DNA of 64,000 nt from Lonicera japonica (lineage: Eukaryota; Streptophyta; Magnoliopsida; Dipsacales; Caprifoliaceae). The first letter of the stretch is position 1. Every line of letters begins with the position of its first letter. A model generated the notes under the pieces. The model did no database searches, was not told where the DNA came from, and saw only the letters and a list, made by a program, of their open reading frames with translations. The stretch covers positions 13,266,373 through 13,330,372 of the forward strand of contig CM038471.1 in assembly GCA_021464415.1 (NCBI GenBank), given 5' to 3'. Positions 1 to 13,269 of the stretch are shown here, piece after piece. Both the position numbers and the translations under genes were made by a program.

Positions 1-82
1 CTTATTTCAATAGTAGTATATGTTATTTACTTCTTTCAAATTACTCAGTATGCACAGCACTACTTGGCTGTGGCAGTGTGGC

Positions 83-485
83 TAAGGATGGCAATAAAAC
101 CCAACCCGGCGGGTTTTTGACCCAACCCAACCCAACTTGAATGGGGCGGGGTTTTTTAACACCGGAGGCGGATTCGAATTTTAGAATAAAAACCAGATTC
201 GAGTTCGGAGCGGGTTCAGGTTTGCATAAAATTAACCCATTTGATTCACCTCGCCTCGAATATGGCAATTTCTTCTTTAAATACCCTTATAATATAGTAT
301 CATTACCATGGGTCAGGGCAAGTTAAGGTGGGGCGAGTCGAGTATGGGTTTTATGTATATACTATTCAGGTTGAGTTCGAGTTTTAAAAAATAAAACCCG
401 CACCGGGTTGGGTCAAGTTTGGGTCGACTTGGTTTATATGCAGATCAGTTCCGGTTTGGCCAAACCCAACCTATTGCCATCCCTA
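83..485. mobile_element. hAT-like MITE
   Basis: Non-coding element with terminal inverted repeats: the left end reads TAAGGATGGCAATA and the right end is its near complement, TATTGCCATCCCTA. The interior is rich in CCCAACCC and GGGTTTTT blocks. The 8-bp flanks agtgtggc (75-82) and acggtggc (486-493) match at 6 of 8 positions, as expected for an old hAT target duplication. The GGATGGCAAT end is a recurrent plant hAT-MITE terminus (family knowledge). No transposase is encoded. Confidence 0.7.
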
Positions 486-748
486 ACGGTGGCTGGCTAC
501 TGCAGTTTTGCTGAGTGCTGCTGTTTTTTATTACTAGTGTGATGCAAATTATAGTAATTTGCTTATCACATTTTGGATTAATTAATTTGATTTGTATTAG
601 AAGAAATATATGCTTGCTGTATTTTTGGTTTGCATTTTTATCAATAGTTGCTGCATTTAATTGTTTTTTGAGGTCATATATAAATACATACAAATCTCTT
701 AAACTATTAAGTGATGCACTGCTATTGGCCTGTTGCTTGTTTTTAGTG

Positions 749-930
749 CTATTGAATGGTCGGTTTTCCCACATTACTAACCGAACCAACCGACCATTTT
801 AGTAAAACCAAATGTCGGTAAACCAACCTTGGCGGTTCGGTGGCAGTTTTCTTGATTGGCAAACTGACCGAGTCGGTTCGATTGTAAAACCGACCATGTC
901 AGTTCGGTTACTGAACCATGGCCACCCCTA
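749..930. mobile_element. Degenerate hAT-like MITE fragment
   Basis: About 180 bp with inverted copies of AATGGTCGGTT near the left and AACCGACCAT near the right, and a right end (GGCCACCCCTAATTA) resembling the GGGGTGGCC-type hAT-MITE terminus. The left terminus is not clear and I see no target duplication, so the boundaries are approximate. Confidence 0.4.
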
Positions 931-1173
931 ATTATTCCTATTGGATGCCTATTTTAATTGATAAAATAAAGTTGGATTTTCATTATGATTTGTTGGATTC
1001 ATCATGTGATTTGTTGGGAACGGATATAAGGTGTGTTTTAACGGATATAATGAGTATTTTGACCTTATATATAAGTTTAAATGTGGAAGAATTACAATTG
1101 AATTTTATTAATTAATTGGACTTTATTGATTTTATTTTTTATCAATAATAAAGTCGAAAGACTAAATTATTGT

Positions 1174-3272
1174 TGTGACACCCAAATCCTATTATGAGAA
1201 TCACTCTCTGGGATCTAGGTAATCTCAGGAACCGTATGCTGACGGTGGTTGACTAAAAGAAATTCCATACAACAACAATGGCCAAAGACATACATAAGAT
1301 ATTCAAGTTAAACCTATACATGGATAACCTGTTTAAAACTAGAACATTCCAAGTCTTACATTGAAGCAATTTACAAACAAACAAGCCCTTAATGGGGGTC
1401 CCAACACAATCACATTAGAAGTATTCTCACAACGCATAATATATAATACACATGTACCATGCAAATAAACTACCAAAACTTGATGAACAATGGTCTTTCA
1501 TATGTGAAAGACCTCAAGTGTAATAAAGGTAACAGAGGCACCCTAAGATGATGCGTCCTCCCCTTTACCCCTTCTCGAGGAACCCGCTGAAGTCCCTGTA
1601 AAAGAAGGAAAGAATGAGTGAAAGGACGCAGTGGAAACTATGCAAATATATATATGTAAGAGAGGAAATAGGAAATAATAAAATTTGGGATAACATAATA
1701 ATGAAACTCTCACTTGAGTAAATAATCTCAAAGATACAATCTCACCGGCCGAAAACAGTAATCTCAGTAATCCTAGCCACTATCCATGCATACGACCAGG
1801 TCTGCATTTCGTGGCCTTTCACCCACACAGCAGCAAGGCCTTTCGATCATTTTCATGCACGATTTTGGGTCTTGCACCCAAGAGACTCTGTCCGATCTTC
1901 CGGCCCCGTCCAACGAGACCAAACCTGGGACCATCGTGGACTAGTGCTAGTATATCATATCCATATAATCATTCATCGGATTCATCATAAGGTGAGTGTA
2001 TCAGATACGGGTATATAGGTATATGCATATGTCTAATTACTTCTAAGTACTAACAATAGTACCATTAATCAGAGAAATTCCGTATCAGCAATAGTCCAAG
2101 TAATTACATAATCCATGATAGGTGTTTTGTAGAGTAAATCTTTAATTTGGACTAACTGTGTGGTTCATAAGCTTTTCATCATAGAGTGCATTAGATAAAA
2201 TAGGGTCTAAGTAGTTTTATAGTAGTTCACTCAAGAAATTAGTAAGGTTTCTAATCAAATATGCAGTATAAGTAACAATAAGACTATTAGAACTATCAAT
2301 TCCAACAAATGGACTTTATCTCATCATTTATCCACAAGACCCATATGTGTGTATATATATATATATAACCTAGGTTTCCAATAACTTGATATATGAAGAT
2401 TTGAACAATAATAAGAAAGGAAATAAGTTTAAGGAGTAGGTTTCCACCTTAACGTCGCTAGAACTTCAAGCTAGATGAGTCGAATCGAGCCAAACGTCAT
2501 CGGATCATAGAATCCCCAAATCTAAGTTTGATGTCCCAACAATGGAGGAAAGAAGATAAAGATGGTGATGATGATGACTTGATTTGAGAGTGATTAAGCG
2601 TAGAAAATCACCTTAGGAACCTCCTCGGAAGAGCTCTCATATCTCTCTCTAACTCTCTCGCAAGCTTGCTCATGAATAGAAATGAAAAGGGAAAAAAGTC
2701 GACTTAAATAATTAAAGTCGATGCCCAGGTCCTAGGCAGGACCGGTATGCCCTTTTTGGGGAACCGGTCCGCAGTCCTCTTCTTTCCCTAAGATTAAAAG
2801 CCGGACCGGTATGGGAAAAAAGGGATACCAGTCCGCGGGTAAAGTTACTCTGGTGCTGGTTTTGGGCCGTTTTGTCACTTCGCACACATTTTTCACTATC
2901 AAGGAGGGGGAATTAAACTTTCACCAAAACATAAAAGTTTTAGGTTATCGAAATACCTTTTTAACCGCATAAACATGGACTTGTTTGCACTCCGAATGAA
3001 GAAGTTATGCCTTTCCAAAGAGGACATCAATTTGCCGGCAAAGCACGAATATGAAAATTTTCGAACTAATCCTCACCCGAATCACTCAATACTCTCTACA
3101 ACCACATCATGGAGATACATAGCATTAATATAATATACAAGAAGTTCCCGACTCATCACAGCTTCTCAAACAATTTAATTACCACCCTTTGAAGTTCAGA
3201 TTAAAATTTGAATTAAAACAAAAAATTGAAATGAGACAAGACGAGACGAGAGAAAAATTACGGGGTGTTACA
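1174..3272 (-). mobile_element. Solo LTR, Ty3/Gypsy-like
   Basis: A 2099-bp LTR that starts TGTGACACCC and ends GGGGTGTTACA. It is flanked by a perfect 5-bp target duplication, attgt (1169-1173 and 3273-3277). No internal retrotransposon sequence or second LTR adjoins it, so it is a product of LTR-LTR recombination. On the - strand it begins TGTAACACCCCG, the usual start of chromovirus LTRs, hence the inferred orientation. A short TA microsatellite lies near 2347-2366. It encodes no protein. Confidence 0.85.
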
Positions 3273-3396
3273 ATTGTGAGATAAGAGTAAACTTTATGCG
3301 CAAGAATGCCTATGAAGATAATATTAAATAATATGAGTTGAAAACCCTAGTAATTAGTTGTGAATAACGTACATTCCATCCATCTAAGACCCTTCG

Positions 3397-6300
3397 TGTA
3401 ACATCCCCCCAGCCTTAATTAACAAGATAACTCCCGTCATTAAGACCTGGAGCGTTACTAACCCATCTTATATTGACTAAAATGGGTATTTATGTAAATA
3501 AGAAATCAAAGCAATATGCATGTCATGTGTCAATCAAGCATGAAGTACAAAATAAAAGAATAATTCTTACACATGCGTATAACAGTTATACAAAACCAAA
3601 CTAAGTAAATTCAAGATAATATACAACACTTCGGGCTAGCCGTGGCTTCCCATGAAAACATATACATCATAAAAATGATTGTTGTATCAAAGCCTCTACT
3701 TCGTCCCCGATCCCATCGCATTTTTATCCTCGTTGGACTCTTGGGTACTTGGGTTATTTAAGAAAATAAGGTGAGCTATTTGCTCAGTAGGGGGATACAG
3801 GGCATGGGGTTTTCGAAAACATAATTGGCAATGTGACATTCAATCATGCTTGTTTTATAATAAAATTATTAACAATCATCATTAAAAACAATGCATCCGC
3901 GTGCTAATGTAGGTTACCCCCCGTGTCAACCATTACCGTGCGATTGAGAATCCAGACTGTAGATAAGATAATACCCTTCGTCACCTCAAGAGAAATGCAT
4001 TGCCAATGCAATGATAGAAATGGGACTACCAGTCCCAATCCGTGTGCAAGCATAGATATAAACTGAATCCACAGTGCCTTGCCCATTGCCTAGGTTTCCG
4101 GACTCTTCACTAGTGGCTTATAGGCGGCCAAAAATTGCTACCCGGTGGTTTAGAAATTTTTAACCTAAGGGCACCAAGCCCTACTTATTTTTCCATCCCG
4201 GCAAGCATTATACATATATGAAGAATTCTCATTTCCGAGAGGCATGGCACTCCATACCATAAATAAATAAGATGCACTTCCTAAGAAATGAATAATTTAG
4301 CCACATGCCATGAGAATGTTTTCGAGCCTCCGAGAGATTACCGGGTTTTTGGTTGACACAATAATAATGTAGTACACATGTACATGCTAGTAAATGCAGC
4401 ATTAGAAACAATATAAACCATACAAACTATATTTATCATTCCTCCATGTCCCTCGATGTATATGTCAGGCCATTTGTGTCGTCAAAGATTATATATATAA
4501 CCAAAATGTCCTTATGGATCGAATGATACATAAACACCGAGTTTGGATGGCACATATTGCTTATATTCTTAAATTTATTGCTCAAATATGTGTAAATCAT
4601 TAATAATTGAGAACATGAGTTTCATTTAAGCATTTATGAGTAATATCATTTAAATTTCTTAAATAAATCCGTTCCATCAACATATAACATCCATATAATC
4701 ATGAAATATATCATATGATTCCGAAAGAAATAAAGAAAAATGATTATCAAAGCTCCATTCGACAAAACCTTAAAATTTCTATGTTACCTCGATCCTCTCG
4801 ACATGCAGAACAAGTTTTCTTAAGGTCAAATCAGAATCCAGAATCCCGATATTAGCGTAAATCTAGAGAAAAGTTGATAGAGGAAAAAAACTGTGAGTTT
4901 TTATGGTTTAAATAGTTAAGGGAACTTTAGAACCCTTTTTAAATTTTAAACCGACATAGCAACATGCATCTATTGGCCCCAACAGGCGCCTATTTAGTTC
5001 ACAACAGATGCCTGTTTATGCTCAATAGGCTCTTATCCAATTGCGAGAGAATTTTGATCCAAGGCTGCTGTGAACACCTCATTTTATAACCCCGCAAGAA
5101 TCCCAAACTCTAAGAAAATGAGCATGCATGCATGGGCATTCTAGATGCACACATACCCTATACATGTGATATAGGTCAAAGAATGAAACCAAAAGGACAC
5201 TCGGACGAGAAGTTATGAGAATTACCAGAAACTGCTAGAACTAAAAACCGTCAAAACTCCTGGAAACTTGTGAAAAAAGAGTTAACCATTTTTGAGCATC
5301 CTCAAACTTTGAGGGTTATTAGACATTGCCATAAGAATAAATATATCCGAAAATCAGCTCAATCTGACGACCGGATCTCCAGAAATTCAGAAAATCAAGA
5401 GTTCACTTTGGGTAATTAAAAGGGACCTTCCCGAAGTCCAAATGATCTCAAATTTGGGAAGTAAACAGCTTGTATTGTGGGTAATAACATATTACAAAAC
5501 CATATTGATCCGATAATTCTTTTTACGGGAATTGCAAAAAACCACCCATGGACACACCCCCCCCCCCCAAAGGTGTGTCCTCACGACACACAAGGTGTGT
5601 GGCGTGAGGGCAAACCCCTTAAGAGAATTGTCCGCGGACAAACATTTCCCAAGCTGTTTCGCCGATTTTTTGCGTATCGATACTTCCTGACCTTTGATCA
5701 TTTTGAAATTTTATGAAGAATTAGGGAATAATACATAAAGTAACACACTCAAAAATCATCTCGATCTGTTAGCTGAATCTCTGGGAATTCAGTTCAAAAA
5801 ATCAAATGGGGGTCTTTTCGATATCCAAAAATTTTGAAATTTGGTCAATAGGTAGGTTTTATCATGGGTAAGAACATGCTCAAAAATTAGAAAATTTTGA
5901 TGTTTCTTTTGGCTAGAATAACAAAAATCATTGCATATTAGACAAGGGTTTGTCCGTGGTCAAAGATAGGATCTGTGTCCACAGACGAACATCCCAGGAT
6001 CTTTGTCCACGGACAAAAAATTCCAGGCCCAGCCCATTAATTATTCTATAGATATAAATACACCTATATAGACCTCATTTGAGGCATCAGTTAGCTCTCG
6101 AACTTCGGGAACAATGCTCTAAAATAGTATTCTACTATTTTCAAGGCTCTCAGGCATTTTTTATCTCAATTCGGCTTTAATTTTTTATCTGTCTTTATTT
6201 TATTAGTTATAATTGATCAATCGCATGTAGAAATTACTATTTATCTCAAAATTAGTCCAAATTTTAAATTTAAACCCCATTTTTAAAACCAAAGGCGTGG

Positions 6301-7354
6301 AATGAGATGTAACCATTTTTTAAATATATTTTTATTAGTTAAAATTATAAGATCCCGATTTTATCAGTCTCGACCACGAAGGAATCAATATGCGTTTATA
6401 CCTGGTTTAATCCATAAATCGTAGTGCTTACCGAAATATCGAACATGAAAGTACTGGATTTGTCAATGGCGGTTTAAATTATTAAATCGTGGTACACTAT
6501 TGATGAACGAATCTCGATGATTACTGAATATCCGATTCCAAATCTAATTAGCTTTCGAAAAGTCCTGAGCTTTACCAAAAACACCTGTTTTGCTATCTGT
6601 GATTGTCAAAATCATATTTCAAATCACACAAACACATTGATTTTCAAAATCAAAGGACAAAATACGAAGCACATGGTTTTCATCCCCATCCCAAAATCCC
6701 GTTTTTTTAAAATTATAAATCGATACGCGATAATATCAATAAGCATGCAAATGTTCGATTATAATTATATACATATCTTACTCAGAGATCGAAAGGGTGA
6801 ATTGGGTGCCTAACACCTTCCCTATTCGTAACTTAATTCCCGAACCTTCGAATCAACTGGTTTCGCATTAATTCGTGTTTAAAAGGTCGTTTAATCCATA
6901 AATGTTCCTCTTTTACACAGACTTTTGTTTGTTTAGTAAAATAAACTGGCGACTCTACTTTCCTCCACAAACCATCACCTTTTCTTTATAATAAAACAAA
7001 CCGTTTTCAAAATTAACCGAGAAATCGGAGGAATCGCCGCCAAAGGGGTCTGCGTCGAAAGCACGGGTTATCATAACTGCCCTCCAACAGTTGCCTGTTC
7101 CACCATGAGCAGGAGCATGTTATGTATCAAATATGTATTATAAAATATGGTTCAATTTCTAACATACGGTTTTGGAATCACTAAAAAATGATGAAAATGA
7201 AGTTTTGGTGAATTTTGCAAATTTGGTAAACGATATCGATTTCTATGCGGGAATATTAAAAAATTTTCATACATTTCCATCATTTACAATGCTTTCCGAC
7301 ACAAAACAAGTAAAATAGAACTTAATTACATTAATATAAACACCAGGTGTTACA
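3397..7354 (-). repeat. 3' LTR of the chromovirus, interrupted by a nested solo LTR
   Basis: This LTR aligns with 10995-12544 along its length: both share 'gggtatttatgtaaataag' near the left and 'ggtgttaca' at the right. Without the nested insertion (5069-7075 plus a 5-bp duplication) it is about 1.95 kb. The partner is about 1.55 kb because it lacks roughly 0.5 kb corresponding to about 3950-4480. Divergence between the two is high by eye, so insertion is old. Confidence 0.8.
5069..7075 (+). mobile_element. Nested solo LTR, Tat/Ogre-like family
   Basis: A 2007-bp LTR starting TGTGAACACC and ending in a worn GGTTATCATA. It sits in the chromovirus LTR. The uninterrupted partner near 12268 reads 'aaggctgtcctcc', whereas here 'aaggctgc' lies to the left and '(a)ctgccctcc' to the right, giving a target duplication gctgc/actgc. 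Its start, its 'gggtgcctaacaccttcc' block (6806-6823) and the U5 motif TGGCGACTCT (6947-6956) match the LTRs at 16966 and 24046. A TATA-like box, atataaataca, lies near 6051-6062. Confidence 0.8.
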
Positions 7355-7389
7355 ATCTCTCCCATTAAACAAAATTTTGTCCTCAAAAT

Positions 7390-8530
7390 TTAGCTATCAC
7401 GCATTAATCAAACAATTCAAGACATTTGCTATGTATCTCAGTCTCTAACTCCCACATCGCCTCCTAGGCTCCGTGATGTAACCACAAGGATTAAGTACAT
7501 TTTAGTACAATGTACTGGCCCCTAAATTCCATTTGATGCAATCTACTTCCTATTTGGTTTCAAATATAGCAATCAATGACTTTTTTCCATGCAAATTTTG
7601 CTTGTTAAAATACCAAAATATATGGTTTTTGAAACAAAATAGGAAGTAGATAGCTATATTTGAAAGAAAAAAATATATATTATATCGAATAGAATTTGGG
7701 GACCAGTTCATTGTACTAAAATGTAGTTAATCCTAACCACAAAACCTTCACTAAAGGAATAACTTTGTTTCGAAGCACCTGATCTCGACGATCTAAGATC
7801 TGTATCGGGTGGTTTTCATAAGTCCTATCATCTAACACCTCGAGGTTGTCCTACTAGACAATGTGAGAAAGATCATGGACATACCAGTGAAGCATCAATA
7901 CATGAAAGACATCGTGGACATTAGACAACTGTAGCGACAAAGCTAGACGATACGAAACATTCCTGATACATTTTAGAATCTCGAAACGGTTTGATGTATC
8001 TAGGAGACAACTTCCCTTTACAACCAAACCGCGTAATACCGAAATGAGGCTTGGTTTTCAAGAACAAGTGATCACTGACTTCGAATTCTAACGGGCAATG
8101 ACGTCCGTCAGCATAACTCTTCTGCCGACTTTGGGTGGTAAAGGGATGTTGTCGAATAGTTTTGATCTTCTCGATGGTTTACTCTACTAATTTCGGACCC
8201 AATAGAGTTCTTTCCTCGACTTCATACTAGCAAATCGAAGATCTACACGGACGATCATAAAGGTCTTCGTAAGGCGCCATGCCTATACTAGCTTGGAAGC
8301 TGTTGTTGTAAGCAAATTCAACTAACGGCATATGTTCTATCCAATTTCCTCGAAAATCGAGGGCACATGCCCCCAACATATCCTCAAGTATTTGGATAAC
8401 CGTTCGAATTGTCCATCAGTTTGCGGATGAAATGCCGTACTAAATTTCAATTGGGTGAATATTGCCCTTTGAAGACTGTTGTTTTACGCCAATCTTACTA
8501 AAGGTAAATGTTCCACCAAATTTTCCTCAG
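7390..8530 (-). pseudogene. Integrase plus chromodomain remnant of the chromovirus
   Basis: On the - strand a translated stretch carries the integrase C-terminal signature FHPQTDGQ, then a WIEHMPL-like / FAYNNS-like block and a GMAPYEALYGRP-like block, with stops and frameshifts. Further on, a VLRNKVIPLVKVLW segment and a poorly preserved E-x-x-W-E tail fit the chromodomain C-terminus of Tekay-like chromoviruses. The coding end is followed by a G/A-rich polypurine tract beside the LTR at 7355-7370. A diverged second copy of part of the integrase block seems to lie at about 8466-8590. It is non-functional. Confidence 0.75.
7488..7733. mobile_element. Mutator-type MITE
   Basis: A 246-bp non-coding element flanked by a perfect 9-bp target duplication, taaccacaa (7479-7487 and 7734-7742). 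The ends form terminal inverted repeats of about 40 bp: the left starts GGATTAAGTACATTTT and the right, read in reverse, GGATTAACTACATTTT. A 9-bp duplication and G-starting termini fit Mutator-like elements. It is inserted in the chromodomain remnant of the chromovirus. Confidence 0.85.
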
Positions 8531-8599
8531 AACCCTAAAACACAAGTCCTTAATATATCTCCGAATATTAAAATAACATTCTCAAATCAACTTGAATAA

Positions 8600-10250
8600 C
8601 TTTCCAAACTTTTTATAAACTTTCCCCAAAAATGAAGAAGTGAAATGAAAATTCCAATCATACCCAATGATAAAAAGTATTCCATAGACTTTATATATTC
8701 TGCAAACGTATAACTTGCCAAACCTTTCTATGATTTGAAAAAGGGACACAAAGATTTAATCAACTCTACCCAAATTGCACCAATAGAATATCATAATATA
8801 ATCAAATTAAGTATTAAATTTCTGATGTATTCTAATTCAAGATTGGAGGCTAAAATGAATCATTTCCCATAATCAAGAAGTGATTTGAGATCGCATTCAA
8901 TAACAACAAACTAGTTCGAGTTTCTTAATTGTCCCAATATATAAACCATAAATAATGCGCAATTGTGAACTTTTGAGTAAGATTTCTTTTCTAAATAGAG
9001 ATCTTACAACAATTGAAGGGGAAGCCATATATCCCAAAATTCTCTTAAGGAGAGAATATACCTTCAAACCATAATTATTTAATTGACCACTATACATACC
9101 CTTAAACCATAAAATAATTCCTCCGCACCATCAAAAGATACACTACGAAAACAATACTCATACCTCCCAGGTTTGATTAAATATAAAGAACCATAATTTC
9201 AAATTCGGAGTAACTAGTGTTGTATGCTCAATAAGTTCAACACCATTTTCAATTGTTTAAAGATCTTATAAATCTTATGCCGCAACAATATTTAATGTAA
9301 ATGAACATGAGTCACCCAAAATCATATTCTCAAATCATGATATTGAGCACCCACATGTTTACCACTTAGTTGACAAAGGAAAACCACAATAGTTCTATAC
9401 CATAATGCAAAATAATCTTCGGTTACTATGAAGGTTCTCATTTTCAGTTAAGTGATCAATTTAATCCCTTATTCCCTCCATAGGGCCGATTTTACTAAAG
9501 ATATAATGATCCCAAATTCCATCAATTAAAGTATCATATTTTCCCAATGTCCGAAAGATCCAGAAACATAATGATAAATCAAGTGAACCAAGATCATTTC
9601 TAAGGAATAATACTTTAAATCCACAAAGGATTCCTAAATCCATTCGTTTAAACTCAAAATAACCAAAATGCATGAATATGTACACAATGTAATTTCCTTA
9701 TAAGAATTTCCAAAATTGCACATTATAACAGTTTTCAGATTTTGTCATCCTTAACCTAATTAGTAGTCTCACACTACTACCTGATGTTATCATCGTCCAA
9801 CCAACATTTTGAATTACCTAGTAGTTTCAAACTACATATGAAAAGGTGCAAATGAAATCATGACAATATACCACAAATTCCTTTGTCTTACTACCATAAG
9901 ATTTTTTCACACATATAATCAAATCACATTATATAATACAAGATATGATAGAAACTTATGGAAAGTAAATCATCATAAAAGAAACATGTAAGGTCCATCG
10001 ATTGATTTTTTATATTCCACTACAAGGAACAATTATACTATGAAAATCCCATTTCTTCCACAACTGAAACATTTTACTTCGAGTAGTTTAATAAACAGTT
10101 GAGGAGGAACTTATTCCTTATAGATGTCAATCTTTTCAGAGGAAATATTCTTTCGTAAAAATACTTTGACTACCCATGCGCACATCAAATTTTGATTGTT
10201 AATGCCATAATCAAAACCCAAAACTCTTTTATCCTCTCTTTCCCATTATT
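8600..10250. other. Interior of the chromovirus without recognisable coding sequence
   Basis: AT-rich DNA between the integrase and gag remnants, where protease, RT and RNase H should lie. I see no RT motif in any frame, only short open stretches. Either most of pol was deleted and replaced, or it has decayed beyond recognition. Confidence 0.4.
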
Positions 10251-10254
10251 TGCA

Positions 10255-10320
10255 AAAATGAACACTCTTTTCTAGGATGACCCTGTTACCCACATCCATA
10301 ACAATCTTTTGTCTTAATTC
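10255..10320 (-). pseudogene. Gag CCHC zinc-knuckle remnant
   Basis: The - strand translates to a C-x2-C-x4-H-x4-C pattern (CYGCG, then QGHPRKEC) interrupted by one stop codon. This is the nucleic-acid-binding knuckle of retrotransposon Gag. Its place, downstream of the primer-binding site and upstream of integrase, fits gag-pol order on the - strand. Confidence 0.6.
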
Positions 10321-10979
10321 ATCAGCTATGACTAATAAGATCCTTACCTCTCCGTACTCTAAGAGGATTAATCACTTTGGCCAATTACCAAGCCACCTAT
10401 CAGATCACCTATAAAATTCCAACCAAAGAAAACTAGACCTTCACCCCCAAACTTTTATCCGGTCTCCTCCCTTTAGGTGACTAACCATAGTTACACGAGA
10501 TAGAAATCTAATCCAAAAACAGAATAAACGAAACAATCTTAAGGAACAATAAGCGGACGATCCAACAAGGCTAGAATATGCTAGCTTACCATCGAAAGAA
10601 TGATTCTACCCCCCTTATGTGGGAAACACGGTAAAACATAAAAAGAATCCCCACGTGATACACCCACATCATGTGGTACCAAATCCTCAATGCCAGAATG
10701 CAAATGCCTAACATTAAAACTCAGAATAGGTTTAATCACAAGACACGACCATCAATAACCACAATAATTAAAATCAGCGAAAGAACATCTCACCACACCA
10801 TGTGGGCTATTAAGCTCTAAATAAACTGTAGAATACGAAACCATCCTCAGACTTCAAAATATAACAACTAAACAAACCTCATAAATATAAAGATTGCAAT
10901 TACTGATAGATACCGGAATAATTATCGAGAATCATATCACATTTCACCACCCAACAAGCCCAAGTAATCATCAACCTGT

Positions 10980-10991
10980 GCTCTGATACCA
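10980..10991 (-). promoter_or_regulatory. Primer-binding site (initiator Met tRNA type)
   Basis: On the - strand TGGTATCAGAGC follows the end of the right LTR (10995) after a 3-nt spacer. This 12-mer is the standard plant initiator-Met-tRNA primer-binding core and fixes the orientation of the element. Confidence 0.9.
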
Positions 10992-10994
10992 AAT

Positions 10995-12544
10995 TGTAAC
11001 ACCCCCGCCTTAATTAATAGAATAACACCCATAATTAAGACCTAAAGCATTACTAACACATCTTAGATTGACTAAAGTGGGTATTTATGTAAATAAGAAA
11101 TCAAAGATGTCACGTGTCAATCAAGCATAAAGTACAAAATGATAGAATAATTCTTACACATGCATATAACAGTTATACAAAACCAAACTATGTAAATTCA
11201 AGACAATATACAACACTTCAGGCTAGTCGTGGTTTCTCGTGAAAACATATACATCACAAAAATGATTATTGTATCAGAACCTCTACTTTGTCCCCGATCC
11301 TGTCGCATCTTTATTCGTTGGACTTCTGGGTACCTGGATTATTTAAGAAAATGGGGTGAACTATTTGCTCAGTAGGGGGATACAGGGTATGGTGTTTTCG
11401 AAAACATAATTAACAATGTGCCATTCAATCATACTTGTTTTGTAATACTATTATTAACAATCATCATTAAAAATAATGCATGCACATGTTAATGAAGGTT
11501 ACCTCTCATGTCAACCATTGTCGTCAAGATCACATATACATCAAAAAATACCCTTATGGATCGAATAATACATAAACATCGAGTTTGGATGGTACATATT
11601 GCTTCTATTCTTAAAATTATAGCTCAAATATGTGTAAATCATCAATAATTGAGAACAAGAGTTTCATTTAAACATATATGCATAATATCATTTAAATTTC
11701 ATAAATAAATCCATTCCCTCAACAATCGTGAAATATATCATGTGATTTCGATATAAAATATATCTCGTATGTAAATGATATGTATTGCTGCAAAACACAT
11801 ATTCAAACCCTTATAAATCATGAAACTTCAATTTAACAATCATATTGTATCTTTTTGAATGAAACATGGGTTGAACGTAGTACGTTTCCATCAAACACAA
11901 TCATAGTTAAAGTTTTAAAAACATTAAACCCCTACCTTGAAGACAAAAGCCTGAAAGAAAAAAAGAAAAGAGATTATCGGAGCCCCGTTCGACAAAAAAC
12001 TGAAATCTCTACATCACCTCGATCCTCTCGATGCGTAGACCAAATTTCCTTAAGGTCGAATTGGAATTTGGAATCTTGATATTAGCGTAAATCTATAGAG
12101 AAGTTGATAGAGGAAGAAAAGCTCTGAGTTTTAATGGTTTTTGGTTGAAAAATGGCTAAGAGAACTCTAGAACCCCTTTAAAATTTTTAAACCAACATAG
12201 CAATAGGCGCCTGTTTGGTCCCCAACAAGCGCTTGTCCAAATGCGAGAGAATTTTGATCAAAGGCTGTCCTCCAACAGTCACTTGCTCCACTATGAACAG
12301 GCACCTATTATGTATCAAATATGCATCTTAAAATATGGTTTATATCTAACATATATGGCTTTGGCATTGCTTAACAAGGATGAAAATGAATTTTTGGTGA
12401 ATTTCGCAAGTTTGGTGGACGATATCGATTTTTGTGCAGGAATATTAATTTTTTTTTCATACATTTCCATCATTTACAGCGCTTTCCTACACAAAGCAAG
12501 CAAAATATAACTAACTTCCATTAATATAAACACTGGGTGTTACA
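10995..12544 (-). repeat. 5' LTR of the chromovirus
   Basis: A 1550-bp LTR, TGTAACACCC to GGGTGTTACA, matching 3397-7354 with an internal deletion of about 0.5 kb. It preserves the empty site for the nested solo LTR near 12268. Confidence 0.8.
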
Positions 12545-12669
12545 CTTGGGTTCAATTTCGCACTTGCCTTAATTATATTATATATTGATTCGTGCACTTG
12601 CAACTAATTAAATTCATTACACATTTTTAAGCGTTGAAATTTCATATATTTAGCTAATCCACTTCCTTG

Positions 12670-13220
12670 TTAAGATTTTTAATGAAAATTGGTGAAGGTG
12701 ATCTACTCATTATAGAGATCATTTCCACCAAGTTTTATGAAGAGAAAAAAAAATCTTCCATTTACCCCCTCGAAATGGATGATTCTTAAATTAGTTAACT
12801 TAAATAAGGTAATCAAAGGAAAATTAATATTATTTACTTGATAATTAATTCTTTCAAAAAGATAAAAGTTGAACTATTTACGTTATATAAAGCACTATTT
12901 ACTTTATCTATGTGTGTATATTTGTGTTCAAATTTGTAGGTTGAAACGCAAAGTCTTCTCTACACATTTATAGACATCACTTCACACTAATTCAAACTTT
13001 AAAATTACTTATATATATATATTCAAGCTCCGAAAAGGGCTTTCTTCTTTTAACTAAAGAATATACTTCCCTTTTTTAGGGTTATTTTTATGAAATTTTG
13101 TAAGGATGATCTAATAGATCAACTCCACCAAATTTTATCAAAATAATCAATTAGGAAGTGGGTGAACTAAAGATTGATATATATATGTGTGTATGTGTGT
13201 GTACATTTCGACCATTGCAA
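12670..13220. repeat. Degenerate foldback-element pieces
   Basis: Two inverted modules, 'atgaaaattggtgaaggtga ... ttccaccaagttttatga' (about 12690-12750) and 'atgaaattttgtaaggatga ... ctccaccaaattttatca' (about 13090-13160), plus 'gaagtgggtgaact'. They match the core of the foldback elements at 56332-57473, so they are old relatives with lost ends. Confidence 0.5.
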
Positions 13221-13269
13221 TTTTACATTTTTAGATCACATACTTCCCGATTTAATTTTAATTTAATAT

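Larger units (their letters stand above)
3397..12544 (-). mobile_element. Decayed Ty3/Gypsy chromovirus (Tekay/Del-like) with two LTRs
   Basis: Two related LTRs (3397-7354 and 10995-12544) bracket about 3.6 kb of internal DNA. Both LTRs start TGTAACA and end GTGTTACA. The flanks cttcg (3392-3396) and cttgg (12545-12549) match at 4 of 5 positions. Read on the - strand, the right LTR is the 5' LTR; it is followed by TGGTATCAGAGC, the classic primer-binding site for initiator Met tRNA. Remnants of a gag zinc knuckle, the integrase and a chromodomain appear in that order. Protease, RT and RNase H cannot be recognised. The element is old and also carries a nested solo LTR and a nested MITE. Confidence 0.85.
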
